The notes beneath the pieces are model-generated. The model saw nothing but the letters and a program-made list of their open reading frames with translations, did no database searches and was not told the DNA's origin. From contig NC_008260.1 in NCBI RefSeq assembly GCF_000009365.1, forward strand, positions 2,823,001 to 2,887,000: a stretch of DNA of 64,000 nt, read 5' to 3'. Origin of the DNA: Alcanivorax borkumensis SK2. Lineage in GTDB: Bacteria; Pseudomonadota; Gammaproteobacteria; Pseudomonadales; Alcanivoracaceae. A program made the position numbers and the translations under genes. Of the stretch, positions 1 to 12,231 are shown in pieces. The number at the start of each line of letters is the position of its first letter. Positions within the stretch are counted from its first letter, which is position 1.

Positions 1-178
1 GGTCTGCCTCGGCCTTTTCCTCGCGCAGGCGGCGGGCACGATCTGCTGGATCTTCCATCTCGATTTCGCCGCGCTTGGCTTTGTTTACATCCTCGCGCTT
101 CTGCTGCTTGGCCTTGCGGGCTTTTTTCTCGTCCGCCAGCCCCGCTTTCATTAATTGCTTCTGCAGTGAGTTCGCCAT
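1..178 (-). CDS. yaiL: DUF2058 (YaiL-type) protein, N-terminal part
   Basis: Only the first 59 codons are in the window; the gene runs off the left edge. The start is the ATG at 178-176, with a purine-rich stretch (AGAGAGAGC) upstream. The protein begins MANSLQKQLMKAGLADEKKA and continues as a highly charged Lys/Glu/Arg-rich helix. This is typical of the N-terminus of the DUF2058 family (E. coli YaiL), annotated as a nucleoprotein or polynucleotide-associated protein of unclear role. The family call rests on this N-terminal pattern only. No domain further in can be checked, and nothing shows whether the rest of the gene is intact. Confidence 0.7.
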   Translation of the reverse strand, partial: MANSLQKQLMKAGLADEKKARKAKQQKREDVNKAKRGEIEMEDPADRARRLREEKAEAD

Positions 179-238
179 GATGCTCTCTCTTTCTCCATAA
201 ACAGATACCCCCTCTCAGGAAGGGCCGTCCACAGACTA

Positions 239-763
239 TTAACGCTGGCCTAGCGGCGAGGCCGGAGCCTTACCCAGCAACGGCTGAGCACGATGAAAAC
301 GCGCATCATAACCGGGCTGCCAAGGGAACACGCCTTTCGGATCTGGCCAGACCATCTGCAACGCCGGATACGGTGCCGGCAGGCTCTGGTAGAACCAGTT
401 AGCGAAACCCAGATATTCCTTGTAGTGCGGAAAAGCCACCGGCAAGAACATCACTTCAAGACCATCGGCAATGTCGTTATACAGGCGGTACGGCTGATAA
501 GGTTTTTTCAGCCCACGAATACGAACCGCCGCGCTATCCAACAATTTGCTGGCCAGTGCGTCTTTCAGGCCGACCACAATCAATTCCGGGTGATTCAGAT
601 TGAGAAAGTGCCCCACGCTGAACGTATAACCGGGCAGACCATCACCGCCGGAAACGGCAAAGTGGTGCCAGCCCTTGCGCTGGATATCGGCCAACAGCGT
701 TTTATCTTCAGCATCTTCCGGCTGCGGGTAGCGAAATTTGCCAGGCATTTCATCAAGGAACAT
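239..763 (-). CDS. DUF4262 domain protein
   Basis: 174 aa soluble protein, with no signal peptide or membrane segment. The pattern GWHHFAVSGGDGLPGYTFSVG near residues 31-51, followed by NHPELIVVGL, is the signature of the DUF4262 family, whose members carry a conserved aromatic/Gly strand followed by HPE(L/I). The function of the family is not known. The C-terminal half is rich in Tyr, Trp and Pro (about residues 110-160), which is also usual for the family. It is transcribed towards the DUF2058 gene on the same strand with a 60-base gap, so the two could share a transcript. Coding quality is good over the whole length; the function is open. Confidence 0.75.
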   Translation of the reverse strand: MFLDEMPGKFRYPQPEDAEDKTLLADIQRKGWHHFAVSGGDGLPGYTFSVGHFLNLNHPELIVVGLKDALASKLLDSAAVRIRGLKKPYQPYRLYNDIADGLEVMFLPVAFPHYKEYLGFANWFYQSLPAPYPALQMVWPDPKGVFPWQPGYDARFHRAQPLLGKAPASPLGQR

Positions 764-911
764 AGGGTCATCATCGGTTCAGGCAGCACCTTAAGGCACT
801 AACAAACAATTAACACGGTATGTTCGTAATGATAGCAGACTCCGCATGGACTTGGTGCCACCCTCCACACCTGCAATACTGGAACAAATTCAGAATAATG
901 AGGACTCCTTC

Positions 912-1655
912 ATGAAACGTGCCGGCTTACTCCTTACCGCGCTATTGACCACCGCCCCTTTCGCCCATGCAGCCCCCGGCCTGACCATTTATGGGGGTGG
1001 CTATACTTGGGACACCGAACTGGAAGGCCATGTAGCGTCTGGAGGATCGGACATCAGTATGCAAGATGAGCTAGGCTTCGATGAGGCGGACCAAAACGTA
1101 CTTTATTTGGGCGTGGAACATAGCGTACCGCTGGTGCCCAATGTTCGCCTGCGTTATATCGATCTATCCGATAGCGCCAGCAGTATCATCAGCAGAAACA
1201 TTGAATTCAACGGACAAACGTTTGTTGCCAATACTCGGGTAGCCACTGATTTCGACCTGGAAATGGTAGACGGAACCCTTTATTTCAGTCCTCTCAACAA
1301 CGCTATTAAGGTCGACCTTGGCCTCACCGTGCGGCGTATGGACGGCGATCTTCAACTCGACGGCCCAACGGAAGAAACCAGCCTGAGCATTAATGAAACC
1401 GTCCCCATGCTCCATGGCGGCATCCGAGCGAAGCTGCCCCTATCCGGCCTGTATATGGGAGGGGAAGTAAACGCCATTGCCTATGATGGCAGCAAAATGA
1501 ATGACTATAACGCTCGGATAGGCTGGCGCTCGGATTATCTGTTAGGGCTGGAGCTGGGGTACAGCCGCATGAATATCGTGCTCGATGACGTGAATGATCT
1601 GGATACCGACCTGGATATTGGCGGGCCCTACCTTGCCATTTCACTGAGTTTCTAA
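912..1655 (+). CDS. Outer-membrane beta-barrel protein (TIGR04219-like)
   Basis: 247 aa. I place the start at the ATG at 912 because a clean signal peptide follows (MKRAGLLLTALLTTAPFAHA, cleavage after AHA) and a purine-rich stretch precedes it; the open frame extends upstream to 846 without a plausible leader. The mature protein alternates polar and hydrophobic residues in short strands (YGGGYTWDTELEG, VRLRYIDLS, LDLGLTVRRMDG) and ends in Phe (YLAISLSF), the usual C-terminal signal for BAM-mediated insertion. Size and strand pattern fit the small outer-membrane barrel family labelled TIGR04219. It is monocistronic by appearance, with about 200 bases before the next (convergent) gene. Substrate or role cannot be read from sequence. 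Confidence 0.75.
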   Translation: MKRAGLLLTALLTTAPFAHAAPGLTIYGGGYTWDTELEGHVASGGSDISMQDELGFDEADQNVLYLGVEHSVPLVPNVRLRYIDLSDSASSIISRNIEFNGQTFVANTRVATDFDLEMVDGTLYFSPLNNAIKVDLGLTVRRMDGDLQLDGPTEETSLSINETVPMLHGGIRAKLPLSGLYMGGEVNAIAYDGSKMNDYNARIGWRSDYLLGLELGYSRMNIVLDDVNDLDTDLDIGGPYLAISLSF

Positions 1656-1855
1656 ACCGTTAGCCGCCCACGCCTGGGGCCTGAGCGGCCCTTGGCGTGC
1701 AAGCCGAATGAAACCTAGCATAACCGGACTGACAGCCGGCGTTACCCAAGAGCACGCTAACCTCAAAGACGTAACCCGACATCAGGCGGTAGCGCCGACG
1801 CGAAGGCAGGCCGAGGGCTGACACCTACGCCACCTACGGATGGCACCGCTGGCGG

Positions 1856-2746
1856 TTATTGAGCGTCTTGGAGCTCGCGACGAATCGCATCAATGCGCGC
1901 ATCTTTTTGCTGCCAGAGTTCGCTCACCCACTGCTGAATTTCTTCACGAAACACTGGATCTTCCTGGTAATCACTACGCCACAGGCGCGGCTCTAACGGG
2001 CAGGTTCTCACGTCCACAATGACCCTTCGCACCTTGCCACTGAGCAAATCCCAGAACCCCGGTGTCTCGCCATCCGGGTACACCACCGTCACATCCAGCA
2101 GCGCATCCAGGTTATCGCCCAGCGCAGCCAACACAAACGCTACCCCACCCGCCTTTGGTTTGAGCAGATTACGATAAGGGGACTGCTGTGCCGCATGTTT
2201 CGCTGGGGTAAACCGGGTGCCTTCCAAGAAATTCACCACGGTCACCGGGATACCCTGGAACTTCTCACAGGCTCGCCGGGTAATCTCCAAATCTTTCCCT
2301 TTCAATGCGGGGTTCTTTTTCAGGAACGCTTTGCTGTAGCGTTTCATGAACGGGTAATCCAACGCCCAGAAGGCCAGCCCCAAGAACGGCACCCAGATCA
2401 GCTCTTTTTTCAGAAAAAACTTAAAGTACGGTGTTTTGCGATTGAAGGTCTGCACTAGCGCCGGAATATCCACCCAGGATTGATGGTTGCTGACCACCAA
2501 GTAAGAAGTATCCTTGCGCAATGCTTCGGCTCCACGAATATCCCAGTGGGTCGGTGTGAGCAGCGTAAAAATTCCCTTACAAATCTCCGCCCAGCTTTCC
2601 GCAATCCACATGACCGTAGCTGAACAGGCACGCTTTGTTGCAACACCAGGCAGCACCAGCTTTAAAAGTGCCACCAACAACATCGGGCCAATTAAAATCA
2701 CTGTGTTGAGAAACAACAGAACAATGGCAAGAATTCCCGTCAGCAT
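1856..2746 (-). CDS. Membrane acyltransferase, PlsC/YihG type
   Basis: 296 aa. An N-terminal hydrophobic segment (about residues 3-35) anchors it to the inner membrane. The glycerolipid acyltransferase motif NHQSWVD is at residues 87-93 (catalytic His88 and Asp93, the HX4D box), and the substrate-binding EGTRF motif lies near residue 175. The family transfers acyl groups to lysophosphatidate-type acceptors. The length and the FFLKKELIWVPFLG / DYPFMKRYSK context resemble E. coli YihG more than PlsC. It is probably a secondary 1-acyl-glycerol-3-phosphate acyltransferase in phospholipid or storage-lipid synthesis. It stands alone, convergent with the outer-membrane protein gene. Confidence 0.85.
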   Translation of the reverse strand: MLTGILAIVLLFLNTVILIGPMLLVALLKLVLPGVATKRACSATVMWIAESWAEICKGIFTLLTPTHWDIRGAEALRKDTSYLVVSNHQSWVDIPALVQTFNRKTPYFKFFLKKELIWVPFLGLAFWALDYPFMKRYSKAFLKKNPALKGKDLEITRRACEKFQGIPVTVVNFLEGTRFTPAKHAAQQSPYRNLLKPKAGGVAFVLAALGDNLDALLDVTVVYPDGETPGFWDLLSGKVRRVIVDVRTCPLEPRLWRSDYQEDPVFREEIQQWVSELWQQKDARIDAIRRELQDAQ

Positions 2747-2908
2747 GTCGCGAAAACCTCGTTAATACGATTAATCTTTATGCGTTCGCGCTAAATTACC
2801 CCGGCGAACCTTTACCATTAAGGGAGCACTCACCACAGCAGCATACCCTGCGCACAGCGAGAAAAGGCCGATCGCATTTCCGACCTTATCCCGTCTACAC
2901 CCGCACGA

Positions 2909-5146
2909 TCAGCCCTTACGCTCCACGGCCATGGCGTCCACATTCTGGAAACCACGGGGCAGCTTCGCGCCACGGCGCCCCCGCTCACCATAGTAGTGTT
3001 CCAGATCATTGGCTTTCAGGGTCAGGTGGCGCTTACCCGCATAGAGGGTCAACGCGTCATTCGGCCCAACTACTTGAACATCCTGTACGAACTCCACCCG
3101 ATCCGCCACGCGGGCGCCGGGAATCGACATCATCTTGTTGCCCTTACCGCGGACCATTTCCGGCAACTCGCTTACGGGGAATACCAACAACCGGCCTTCG
3201 TTTGACACCAGGGCAATCAAATCATCTGTGGTTGAGGCAATCGGTTGTGGCGGCAATACACGCGCGCCTTTAGGCACATTAAGTACCGTCTTACCGGCTT
3301 TCTTGTTGGCCAACAAATCCGCATAACGCACCACGAAACCGTAACCTGCATCGGTGCTCATCAGGTACGCGTCCTTGTCTTTACCCATCACTGCTGCCAT
3401 AAAGCTGGCACCGGAGGGTGGGCTCACTCGGCCAGACAGTGGCTCACCCTGCCCCCGCGCACTGGGTAGAGTATGTGCGGGCAAAGAATAGGTTCGCCCA
3501 GTGCTGTCGATAAAGCACACCGACTGGTTAGATTTACCTTTGGCGCAAGCCTTGTACTTATCACCGGCCTTGTAACTCAGCCCTTCCACATCCACTTCAT
3601 GGCCTTTAGCGGCTCGCACCCAGCCTTTTTCCGAGAGCACTACCGTTATCGGATCGGCACTGAGCAGATCGCTTTCATCCAACGCCTTGGCGTCCTCACG
3701 TTCCACCAATGGAGAGCGACGGTCATCGCCATATTTCTCGGCGTCATCCTTCAATTCCTTGGCGACCAGCTTCTTCATTTTCGCCATGGAGCCCAAAGTG
3801 GTTTCCAAGTATTCGCGTTCTTCGTTGAGCTCATCTTGCTCACCGCGAATTTTCATTTCTTCCAATTTCGCCAGGTGGCGCAGCTTCAATTCCAGAATTG
3901 CTTCTGCCTGGCGATCACTGACACCAAAGCGCTCCATCAATACCGGCTTTGGCGCATCCTCGGTACGGATGATGTGAATCACTTCATCGATATTAAGGAA
4001 TGCTGCCAGTAAGCCTTCCAAAATGTGCAAACGTTCCAGTACTTTATCGAGGCGGTGTTGCAACCGGCGACGCACCGTCACCATGCGGAACTGCAGCCAT
4101 TCGTTGAGAATCATGTCCAGGCTTTTCACCTGGGGGCGGCCATCGATGCCGATCATGTTCAGATTAACCCGGTAGTTTTTCTCCAGGTCAGTGCTGGCAA
4201 AAAGGTGGCTCATCAACTGTTCCACATCCACCCGATTAGAGCGCGGCGTGATCACCAGTCGGGTGGGGTTTTCGTGGTCGGATTCATCACGCAGATCGCT
4301 GACCATGGGCAGCTTTTTCTTGTTCATTTGGTCCGCGATTTGTTCCAGCACCTTGGCGCCAGACACCTGATACGGCAGCGCCGTCACCACAATATCACCC
4401 TCTTCACGCTCATACACCGCGCGCTGCTTGAGAGAGCCTTTGCCCTGTGCATACATGCGAATGATGTCGTTGATTGGGGTGATTACTTCTGCTTCGGTAG
4501 GGAAGTCCGGGCCCTGAATGTATTGCATCAAATCATCCAGCGAGGCGCCGGGATCTTTCAGCAAATGGATGCAGGCATTGGCTACTTCGCGCAAATTATG
4601 CGGTGGAATATCGGTACTCATGCCCACCGCGATACCCGTAGTGCCATTGAGTAACACATTGGGCAAGCGAGCTGGCAACAACTTAGGCTCATCCATGGTG
4701 CCATCAAAATTAGGCAGCCACTCCACTGTCCCCTGCCCCAACTCGGACAATAGCACTTCCGCATACGGTGCCAATTTGGACTCGGTATAACGCATGGCAG
4801 CAAAAGATTTTGGATCGTCTGCGCTGCCCCAATTACCCTGGCCATCCACCAGCGGATAGCGATAACTGAACGGCTGGGCCATCAACACCATGGCTTCGTA
4901 ACAGGCCGAATCACCATGGGGGTGATACTTACCCAATACATCACCCACGGTACGGGCCGATTTTTTGTATTTGGCCGTATTTTTAAGACCCAGCTCGCTC
5001 ATAGCGTAAACAATGCGCCGCTGCACCGGCTTCAGACCATCGCCAATATTGGGCAAAGCCCGATCTAGAATCACGTACATGGAGTAATCCAGATACGCTT
5101 TTTCGGTGTATTCCTTTAACGGAAAACTTTCAAATTCGTCAGCCAT
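2909..5146 (-). CDS. parC: DNA topoisomerase IV subunit A
   Basis: 745 aa, normal length for ParC. Breakage-reunion domain in the N-terminal two thirds with the active-site Tyr120 (in AAMRYTE); the C-terminal region carries the degenerate beta-pinwheel blades. With ParE it forms the A2B2 enzyme that decatenates daughter chromosomes. The quinolone-resistance-determining stretch [10 protein letters not shown] has Ser80 and Glu84, the susceptible residues of E. coli numbering. Start at ATG 5146 gives the canonical beginning ([23 protein letters not shown]). parE lies upstream on the same strand, 199 bases away, so the pair may be co-transcribed or parC may have its own promoter in the gap. Confidence 0.98.
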   Translation of the reverse strand: MADEFESFPLKEYTEKAYLDYSMYVILDRALPNIGDGLKPVQRRIVYAMSELGLKNTAKYKKSARTVGDVLGKYHPHGDSACYEAMVLMAQPFSYRYPLVDGQGNWGSADDPKSFAAMRYTESKLAPYAEVLLSELGQGTVEWLPNFDGTMDEPKLLPARLPNVLLNGTTGIAVGMSTDIPPHNLREVANACIHLLKDPGASLDDLMQYIQGPDFPTEAEVITPINDIIRMYAQGKGSLKQRAVYEREEGDIVVTALPYQVSGAKVLEQIADQMNKKKLPMVSDLRDESDHENPTRLVITPRSNRVDVEQLMSHLFASTDLEKNYRVNLNMIGIDGRPQVKSLDMILNEWLQFRMVTVRRRLQHRLDKVLERLHILEGLLAAFLNIDEVIHIIRTEDAPKPVLMERFGVSDRQAEAILELKLRHLAKLEEMKIRGEQDELNEEREYLETTLGSMAKMKKLVAKELKDDAEKYGDDRRSPLVEREDAKALDESDLLSADPITVVLSEKGWVRAAKGHEVDVEGLSYKAGDKYKACAKGKSNQSVCFIDSTGRTYSLPAHTLPSARGQGEPLSGRVSPPSGASFMAAVMGKDKDAYLMSTDAGYGFVVRYADLLANKKAGKTVLNVPKGARVLPPQPIASTTDDLIALVSNEGRLLVFPVSELPEMVRGKGNKMMSIPGARVADRVEFVQDVQVVGPNDALTLYAGKRHLTLKANDLEHYYGERGRRGAKLPRGFQNVDAMAVERKG

Positions 5147-5345
5147 TTTTGCTCGCTATACTCGCTGGCCTGCACGCTAATAGCGTCACGCAACACATTT
5201 TCTGCATTGCCTTTCTGCAATCAACGCAGCACGTCAGCTGCTCTATTTTTAAGTTCGAACCCATTTAAAAGCCAGCACAACCATCATGCTTACATCTTTC
5301 AGCACATGCAGCCTTAGAGCGCGGTGGCGTGTCGCGTGTCAGCGT

Positions 5346-7232
5346 CTATATCTCTGCCAGGTTGCCTTTTTCTTCCAGCCAAACCTTGCGATCAGAAGCC
5401 CGTTTTTTGCTTAGCAGCATGTCCATCAGCTGGTGAGTGCCGTCGTCGGTGGACACATCCAAGCGCACCAGGCGGCGGGTATCGCGGGCCATGGTGGTTT
5501 CGCGCAATTGCAACGGGTTCATTTCACCCAGCCCTTTAAAGCGGGTTACGTTGACCTTGCCGCGTTTTTTCTCCGCCTTGATGCGATCCAGCACGCCATC
5601 ACGCTCTTGCTTGTCCAGGGCGTAATAGACTTCTTTGCCCACATCGATGCGATACAACGGCGGCATCGCCACAAATACATGGCCCTGTTTCACCAATGCG
5701 GGGAAATGACGCAGAAACAGCGCGCAGATCAGCGTGGCAATGTGCAAACCATCAGAGTCCGCATCCGCAAGGATACACACCTTGCCGTAACGCAGGCTGC
5801 TGAGATCATCACTGCCCGGCTCGATGCCAAGCGCCACCGCGATATCGTGAATTTCCTGGCTACCCAAGACCTCGTTGGAATCCACTTCCCAGGTATTCAT
5901 GATCTTGCCTCGCAGCGGCATAATCGCCTGATAAACCCGATCTCGGGCCTGCTTGGCACTGCCGCCCGCCGAATCCCCTTCCACCAGGAAAATCTCACTC
6001 TGGGAAGGGTCATCACTGGTGCAATCTGCCAGTTTGCCGGGCAAAGCCGGGCCACTGGTGACTTTTTTTCGGGTGACTTTTTTGGCGGCCCGTAGTCGCT
6101 TCTGGGCATTATTGATGCACAGATCCGCCAGCTTCTCGGCCTCATCGGTATGTTGGTTCAGCCACAGAGAGAAGGCGTCTTTTACCACCCCGGAAACAAA
6201 CGCCGCGGTCTGACGGGAGCTCAACCGTTCTTTGGTTTGCCCGGCGAATTGCGGGTCCTGCATTTTCACGCTAAGCACGAAGGCCGCCCGGTCCCAAATA
6301 TCTTCCGGCGTCAGCTTGACTCCCCGGGGCAACAAATTTCTAAATTCACAGAACTCGCGCATGGCCTCCAACAGGCCGGAACGCAGCCCGTTTACATGGG
6401 TGCCGCCCTGGGCCGTGGGGATCAGGTTTACATAGGCTTCCTGAACCAGTTCGCCGCCTTCAGGTAGCCAGGTGACAGCCCAATCCACCGCTTCTGTTTC
6501 CGCGCTCATGGCACCGTTAAACGGCTCCGCAGGAACCCGTTCCCACCCGGTACTGGACTCCAGTAGATATTCAATCAAGCCATCATCAAACTGCCAGGCA
6601 TCGCTCTCACCGGTTTGCTGATTATCCAGCGTCACCAACAAGCCGGGGCAGAGAACCGCCTTAGCCCTCAGCAAATGTTTGAGACGGCTCACCGATATTT
6701 TCGGCGAGTCGAAATACTGACTGTCTGGCCAGAAGCGCAAGATGGTGCCGGTATTGCGCTTACCAACCGTATCGATTACTTCCAGATCACTGCGTTTCTC
6801 GCCATCACCGAATTCCATACGGTGCAGTTGGCCATCGCGCTTGACCAGAATTTCCAGCTTAGTGGACAAGGCGTTAACCACCGACACACCTACGCCGTGC
6901 AGACCGCCACTAAACTGGTAGTTGTTATTGGAGAACTTACCCCCGGAGTGCAGGGTGGACAGAATCACTTCCACGCCGGGCTTTTTCTGTACCGGATGCA
7001 TATCCACGGGCATGCCGCGACCATCATCCTCCACTTCCACGCCGCCATCTTTGAATAGGGTGACTTTGATCGATTTGGCGTGGCCTGCCAGCGCTTCATC
7101 CACCGAGTTATCGATCACTTCCTGGGCAAGGTGGTTGGGGCGCGAAGTATCGGTGTACATGCCCGGGCGCTTACGCACCGGGTCCAAGCCCGACAACACT
7201 TCAATATTTTCGGACGTATAGTTATTGGTCAT
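5346..7232 (-). CDS. parE: DNA topoisomerase IV subunit B
   Basis: 628 aa GyrB-family ATPase. The Bergerat-fold ATP site is visible: EVIDNSVDEA (Asn42), DDGRGMP near residue 70, and GGLHGVGVSVVNALS near 110. The TOPRIM motif EGDSAGGSAK and the Mg-binding DADSDGLH follow. The length, without the roughly 170-residue insert of enterobacterial GyrB, and the pairing with parC on the same strand identify ParE rather than GyrB. It supplies ATP-driven strand passage for ParC. Downstream on the same strand is parC; upstream come yqiA, cpdA, yqiB and nudF, the same order as in E. coli. Confidence 0.98.
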   Translation of the reverse strand: MTNNYTSENIEVLSGLDPVRKRPGMYTDTSRPNHLAQEVIDNSVDEALAGHAKSIKVTLFKDGGVEVEDDGRGMPVDMHPVQKKPGVEVILSTLHSGGKFSNNNYQFSGGLHGVGVSVVNALSTKLEILVKRDGQLHRMEFGDGEKRSDLEVIDTVGKRNTGTILRFWPDSQYFDSPKISVSRLKHLLRAKAVLCPGLLVTLDNQQTGESDAWQFDDGLIEYLLESSTGWERVPAEPFNGAMSAETEAVDWAVTWLPEGGELVQEAYVNLIPTAQGGTHVNGLRSGLLEAMREFCEFRNLLPRGVKLTPEDIWDRAAFVLSVKMQDPQFAGQTKERLSSRQTAAFVSGVVKDAFSLWLNQHTDEAEKLADLCINNAQKRLRAAKKVTRKKVTSGPALPGKLADCTSDDPSQSEIFLVEGDSAGGSAKQARDRVYQAIMPLRGKIMNTWEVDSNEVLGSQEIHDIAVALGIEPGSDDLSSLRYGKVCILADADSDGLHIATLICALFLRHFPALVKQGHVFVAMPPLYRIDVGKEVYYALDKQERDGVLDRIKAEKKRGKVNVTRFKGLGEMNPLQLRETTMARDTRRLVRLDVSTDDGTHQLMDMLLSKKRASDRKVWLEEKGNLAEI

Positions 7233-7311
7233 AGATTTTCCAGCAGCACCTCACGCAGTGCGCCAGAGGCGAGACATGCTCTACCGCATGTCCCGCCCCT
7301 AGCGTCGGGCA

Positions 7312-7902
7312 TCAGGCGTGTATTTCAATCCCACAAAACCGCAGCATCAGCGGAATGAAGGCGTCAAAGTTATCAAAGCCGTGACTGCCACCCAAGCCAC
7401 AATAACGGTGACAGTCGCCGTAATAGTCCCAGCCATCTTCCCAGTCCAGGGTTTCGTCACCCGTCTGGGTCAGCAACAATAGATTTTCCGGCTGGGTGAG
7501 CTCTGCTACCTCATAGCGGCGCAACTGCTCCAGCCAAGCCGGATCGAACTGATAGGCTTCGCCAGTATGGTAGTTATGCTGGATACCTGTGTATTTGTCC
7601 AGTAGTCGCCACGGCCTTACCGCAGGATTTACGATTGCAGCCTTCAAACCATGGTGCTCCGCCAGCCAGGTGGCGTAGAAGCCGCCCAACGACGATCCCA
7701 CTAGGGCCACCGGGCCAGCCCCAGCAATGGCTGCATCCAATTCCGCCATGGCTAGCACTGGCGAAGGCGGCAATGCGGGCACGACCAACCGTTCCGGGCA
7801 GCCCGCTTGCTCAAACACTGATCGCAACAACCCGGCTTTATGGGATGCTGGTGAGCTATTGAAACCGTGGATATAAATAAGAGACGTTTCGGGGACCGGC
7901 AT
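7312..7902 (-). CDS. yqiA: YqiA-type alpha/beta-hydrolase (esterase)
   Basis: I place the start at the ATG at 7902 (MPVPETSLIYIHGFNSSP) because AGGAAAG lies just upstream and the domain begins there; the longer frame up to 7965 has no support. This gives 196 aa. Alpha/beta-hydrolase fold: IYIHGFNSSP oxyanion loop, nucleophile elbow GSSLGG, Asp in TQTGDETLDW and a C-terminal catalytic His in GGSHGFDNF. The E. coli homologue YqiA is a short-chain esterase encoded next to parE. The neighbourhood parE-yqiA-cpdA-yqiB-nudF is conserved, although the functional link is not known. Confidence 0.9.
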   Translation of the reverse strand: MPVPETSLIYIHGFNSSPASHKAGLLRSVFEQAGCPERLVVPALPPSPVLAMAELDAAIAGAGPVALVGSSLGGFYATWLAEHHGLKAAIVNPAVRPWRLLDKYTGIQHNYHTGEAYQFDPAWLEQLRRYEVAELTQPENLLLLTQTGDETLDWEDGWDYYGDCHRYCGLGGSHGFDNFDAFIPLMLRFCGIEIHA

Positions 7903-8096
7903 AATCTTTCCTGATGACTGCACTATCCGGAAGTGTGCCGGGATGGGGAAGAGTTGCAAGTTCAAAGTTAAAAAGCACGAGCGTGATCCTCAAGAGTATC
8001 TCTTGAGTGCCCGTTGTTCAGATTATCCCTGCAACGCGAAGAGATGACCGATAAATGGTCTGCCCTAACCCCACGTTTCAACTTCCAACGTTAAAC

Positions 8097-8903
8097 TCAA
8101 TACCCTTTGATGGTGAAATCTACCTCGAAGGGAATGCCCTCCACCCGGCTCACCGCCGTGTCGATCTGGCCATTCGGATGCAAGTCCAGCCAACGGTAAC
8201 CGGGGCTGGCATCATCCACTGCGAAGTCTTCACTTTTGGGTTTGAACTGCACACAGGTGCTAGGCACCGCCATCATCCGCACGCCGTTGCGGTGCTTATC
8301 ATATTCTTGGTGCACATGCCCCCAGATAATGGCACGCACTCGCTCATGGCGATCAATGACTTGGAAAAATTTGTCGGCACTGCCCACCACCTGAGCATCC
8401 AACCAAGTACACTCCATCGGTACCGGGTGATGATGCAGACATACCATCAGATGGTCTCCGGTGGCGTCACGCAAAGCACTATCGAGGAATGACAGATCCC
8501 CGTCGAATAACTCACCTGGGACCTCACCAGGAATGGTGGAGTCGAGCATGACGATGGTCCAATTACCCACGTTAAGCACACAGGGGCTCATTTTTTCGCG
8601 GTGGGCACCCAGCGCCTGCAACATGGGAGCGGGCTTATCGTGATTCCCTTCCAGCCAGTAAACGGGCACATCAAAACCCGACAAAGTGCGATCTAAGCGT
8701 TGGTAGGATTCGTAGGAAGCATCCTGAGACAGGTCCCCGGTGGCCAGAATCAGATCCGGATTGGGTTGCTCCTTGCGGATTAGTTCCAGCACCTTGTCCA
8801 GGCTGAATTGGGTATTTAAGCCCAGCAGCTTACCTTCCGGATCGGCAAACAAATGGCAGTCTGACAACTGCACAACGCGAAGGGGTTGCAACTGCTGCGT
8901 CAA
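8097..8903 (-). CDS. cpdA: 3',5'-cyclic-AMP phosphodiesterase
   Basis: 268 aa calcineurin-like metallophosphoesterase. Metal ligands are visible in order: LSDCHL (Asp15, His17), ATGDLS (Asp near 57), EGNHDK (Asn/His near 87), CLHHHP and WGHVHQ. This is the CpdA/Icc family, which hydrolyses cAMP to AMP and lowers CRP/Vfr signalling. It is located between yqiA and yqiB as in E. coli, so the symbol is well supported by synteny as well as motif. The gap to yqiA is about 190 bases, so they may not be strictly co-transcribed. Confidence 0.92.
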   Translation of the reverse strand: MTQQLQPLRVVQLSDCHLFADPEGKLLGLNTQFSLDKVLELIRKEQPNPDLILATGDLSQDASYESYQRLDRTLSGFDVPVYWLEGNHDKPAPMLQALGAHREKMSPCVLNVGNWTIVMLDSTIPGEVPGELFDGDLSFLDSALRDATGDHLMVCLHHHPVPMECTWLDAQVVGSADKFFQVIDRHERVRAIIWGHVHQEYDKHRNGVRMMAVPSTCVQFKPKSEDFAVDDASPGYRWLDLHPNGQIDTAVSRVEGIPFEVDFTIKGY

Positions 8904-9108
8904 GATCCCCGCTCCCTTAACTATTTATATAATGTCTTTTGCCTGTTCCTCCCTGTACTCCCCAGCACCGCGGAACAGCTCTGCTTGACACTTATAACCA
9001 AGATGATGGCACTTTTCTAGGACACATGTCCAAGAGCAGGAATTGGTTACCAATTCTCCACATAGCGTGACACGAAAGGTTGTTTATTGACTAAAAGCAT
9101 GCAAGCAA

Positions 9109-9563
9109 TCAGCCACCGGTGACTTGTTGTCGCCAAGCTTGACCACTGTCGCGGCCATGATCGTGTAGGTGACGCAACCATTCTGCCAAAAAGCGGTTCC
9201 ACTGCACTTTCTCGTCCCGCTGGTGCATGTTCCGATTGGGGTAGGCATAACGGGCATTTACCCGCCGAAAAGGTCGAGCTTCGGTAACTTCTGCTAGGCG
9301 CGCATCATGGTACATGCGCACGGTAAGGCGGGACGCCGGCAGCGTAGCCAGCAGCTCCTGATCCTCCAGGCGCACCGTAGTGGTATAGGGGGAACGCTCC
9401 AACACGCTCATCTGCAAAGTATGGGAATGGTGATCATGGCCCACTTCCACAGCCATGCTGTCACGCTCCCCCAACGCTTTCATCAAGGGCAACAGCCGCG
9501 CATAGTTTTCCTCGCACTGAGTCATCAGCGCACGGAAATCCAGCTGGTAGCGATCGCGGCGAC

Positions 9564-9567
<4 letters not shown>
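9109..9567 (-). CDS. yqiB: DUF1249 protein YqiB
   Basis: 152 aa cytoplasmic protein. The DUF1249 pattern is clear: N-terminal YQLDFRALMTQCEENYARL, the middle LPASRLTVRMYHDARLAEV, and a C-terminal NRNMHQRDEKVQWNRFLAEWL. The start is a GTG at 9567 that overlaps the TGA stop of nudF (GTGA), so translation is probably coupled to nudF. Family function is unknown. Position between nudF and cpdA matches E. coli. Confidence 0.9.

Positions 9568-12231
<2,664 letters not shown>

Noticed and set aside
1669..1699. Terminator after the outer-membrane protein gene
   Set aside because: An imperfect stem (ACGCC...GGCGT) is there but interrupted and without a T-tract.
4025..4654. 209-codon plus-strand frame across parC
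   Set aside because: Antisense shadow of parC; composition unlike neighbours.
5433..6095. 220-codon plus-strand frame across parE
   Set aside because: Antisense shadow of the ATPase/TOPRIM region of parE.
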